Part shown: positions 63,726 through 64,000 of the stretch, piece by piece
Numbering within the stretch: position 1 is the first letter of the stretch
How the letters are laid out: every line of letters begins with the position of its first letter
Source: an uncultured Pirellulaceae bacterium
GTDB lineage: Bacteria > Planctomycetota > Planctomycetia > Pirellulales > Pirellulaceae
DNA length: 64,000 bases
Direction: 5' to 3'
NCBI GenBank assembly: GCA_938083195.1
Contig: CALKCK010000015.1
Coordinates: forward strand, 124,001-188,000
Program-made: the position numbers and the translations under genes
The notes under the pieces: generated by a model
The model's database searches: none
What the model saw: only the letters and a program-made list of their open reading frames with translations
What the model was told of the DNA's origin: nothing

Positions 63726-64000
63726 TCTGTTTTCGCTCCCTAAGTCACTTACCGAGTCGACGACGGCAATATTTTGCTATTCGATTTGAACTTCACTGAA
63801 TCAAACATCAGTGCAATCGTGCGACTATCGAAAGGGATCTGGCGCTCGCCCAATGGCGATCACGAGTCGCTAACTAAGAATGCAAACTACCTCAATCGCT
63901 ATTCCGACATGGTTACTGAACACGTTTGGACAACGACGAAAGTGATGACACACCGATGCGTTACGACTACCAACGCGCCCCGTTGTACTGCTGGAGCATT

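Larger units (their letters stand above)
62906..64000. other. AT-rich stretch without a supported gene
   Basis: About 1.1 kb, with many A- and T-runs between 63100 and 63730 and no long open frame on either strand. It should contain the promoter of the H1-like gene near 62950. Two small dyads are listed separately. No DnaA-box cluster of the TTATCCACA kind was seen. At the right edge, open frames starting at ATG 63909 and ATG 63956 run off the window; neither can be judged from so few codons. Confidence 0.5.

Noticed and set aside
62950-64000. Replication origin in the AT-rich end
   Set aside because: No cluster of DnaA-box-like sites and no dnaA, dnaN or similar gene nearby.
63909-64000. 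Start of a plus-strand gene at the right edge
   Set aside because: Two frames are open to the edge, but about 15 to 30 codons are too few to choose or support either.

Overview
The window looks like chromosomal DNA of a marine-type planctomycete, most likely of the Pirellulaceae. This is inferred from family content: a PSCyt1/DUF1549/DUF1553 protein followed by a DUF1501 protein, a DUF1559 pseudopilin-like protein, a lone Flp-type pilin, a SO_0444-type permease, DUF4912, a Lys/Ala histone-H1-like peptide, and frequent TTG/GTG starts with weak ribosome binding sites. Base composition looks moderate, with an AT-rich last kilobase. I saw no tRNA, rRNA, CRISPR array, insertion sequence or phage gene; this reads as core chromosome with lineage-specific genes.

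Layout. 0.5-6.8 kb (+): an ECF sigma factor, a membrane protein placed like its anti-sigma factor, a secreted Lys-rich coiled-coil protein, a PSCyt1/DUF1549/DUF1553 protein and a DUF1501 protein, probably one transcription unit ending in a hairpin at about 6.9 kb. 7-11.3 kb: a membrane-anchored FG-GAP-like protein (-) divergent from two adjacent GTPases that both carry a DUF697-type hydrophobic C-terminus. 11.4-14.7 kb: a Flp pilin, a low-molecular-weight phosphatase next to a fructosamine-kinase homologue (a likely protein-deglycation pair), and a secreted endonuclease/exonuclease/phosphatase-fold protein. 15-18 kb (-): a DUF1559 protein with a small lipoprotein behind it and a strong terminator, then a flavoprotein with flavin-dependent halogenase hallmarks. 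18.5-24 kb: a very large secreted M28 peptidase with a TolB-like propeller, a PDZ domain and an apparent ExbD/TolR-like insertion, an AI-2E-family transporter and a Nudix-like protein with a broken catalytic box. 24.4-32 kb: small membrane proteins, MsrB, MOSC, IlvE, a RimK-like ligase with an RCK_C tail, SlyX, a metal-efflux permease with an HMA domain, and serine acetyltransferase. 32-40.4 kb: sulfotransferase, SMP-30-like protein, YfhO-like membrane protein, FMN-binding glutamate synthase-like protein, inositol-monophosphatase-family protein and SGNH hydrolase.

40.4-48.8 kb (-) is a complete F-type ATP synthase operon, transcribed atpZ-atpI-like-atpB-E-F-H-A-G-D-C; subunit a carries a striking His/Asp/Glu repeat at its N-terminus. 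49.3-54.2 kb (+): DUF4912 protein, a sulfite-oxidase-like molybdoenzyme fused to pentapeptide repeats, a long Cys/Met-metabolism PLP enzyme and a DUF2007-like protein. 54.3-59.3 kb (-): ruvB, fabD, fabG, acpP, fabF. 59.6-62.6 kb (+): an NtrC-shaped regulator without the sigma-54 contact loop, a small protein translationally overlapping it, and an Mrp/ApbC ATPase. The window ends with a histone-H1-like gene (-) and about 1.1 kb of AT-rich DNA with no supported gene.

The most unusual things seen are the ExbD/TolR-like insertion in the M28 peptidase, the molybdoenzyme-pentapeptide fusion, the metal-binding-like tail on AtpB, the regulator lacking GAFTGA with its overlapping partner, and recurrent 11-18 bp tandem duplications at or just after gene ends, in two cases covering the stop codon. 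All family assignments come from reading motifs by eye; no database search was run.
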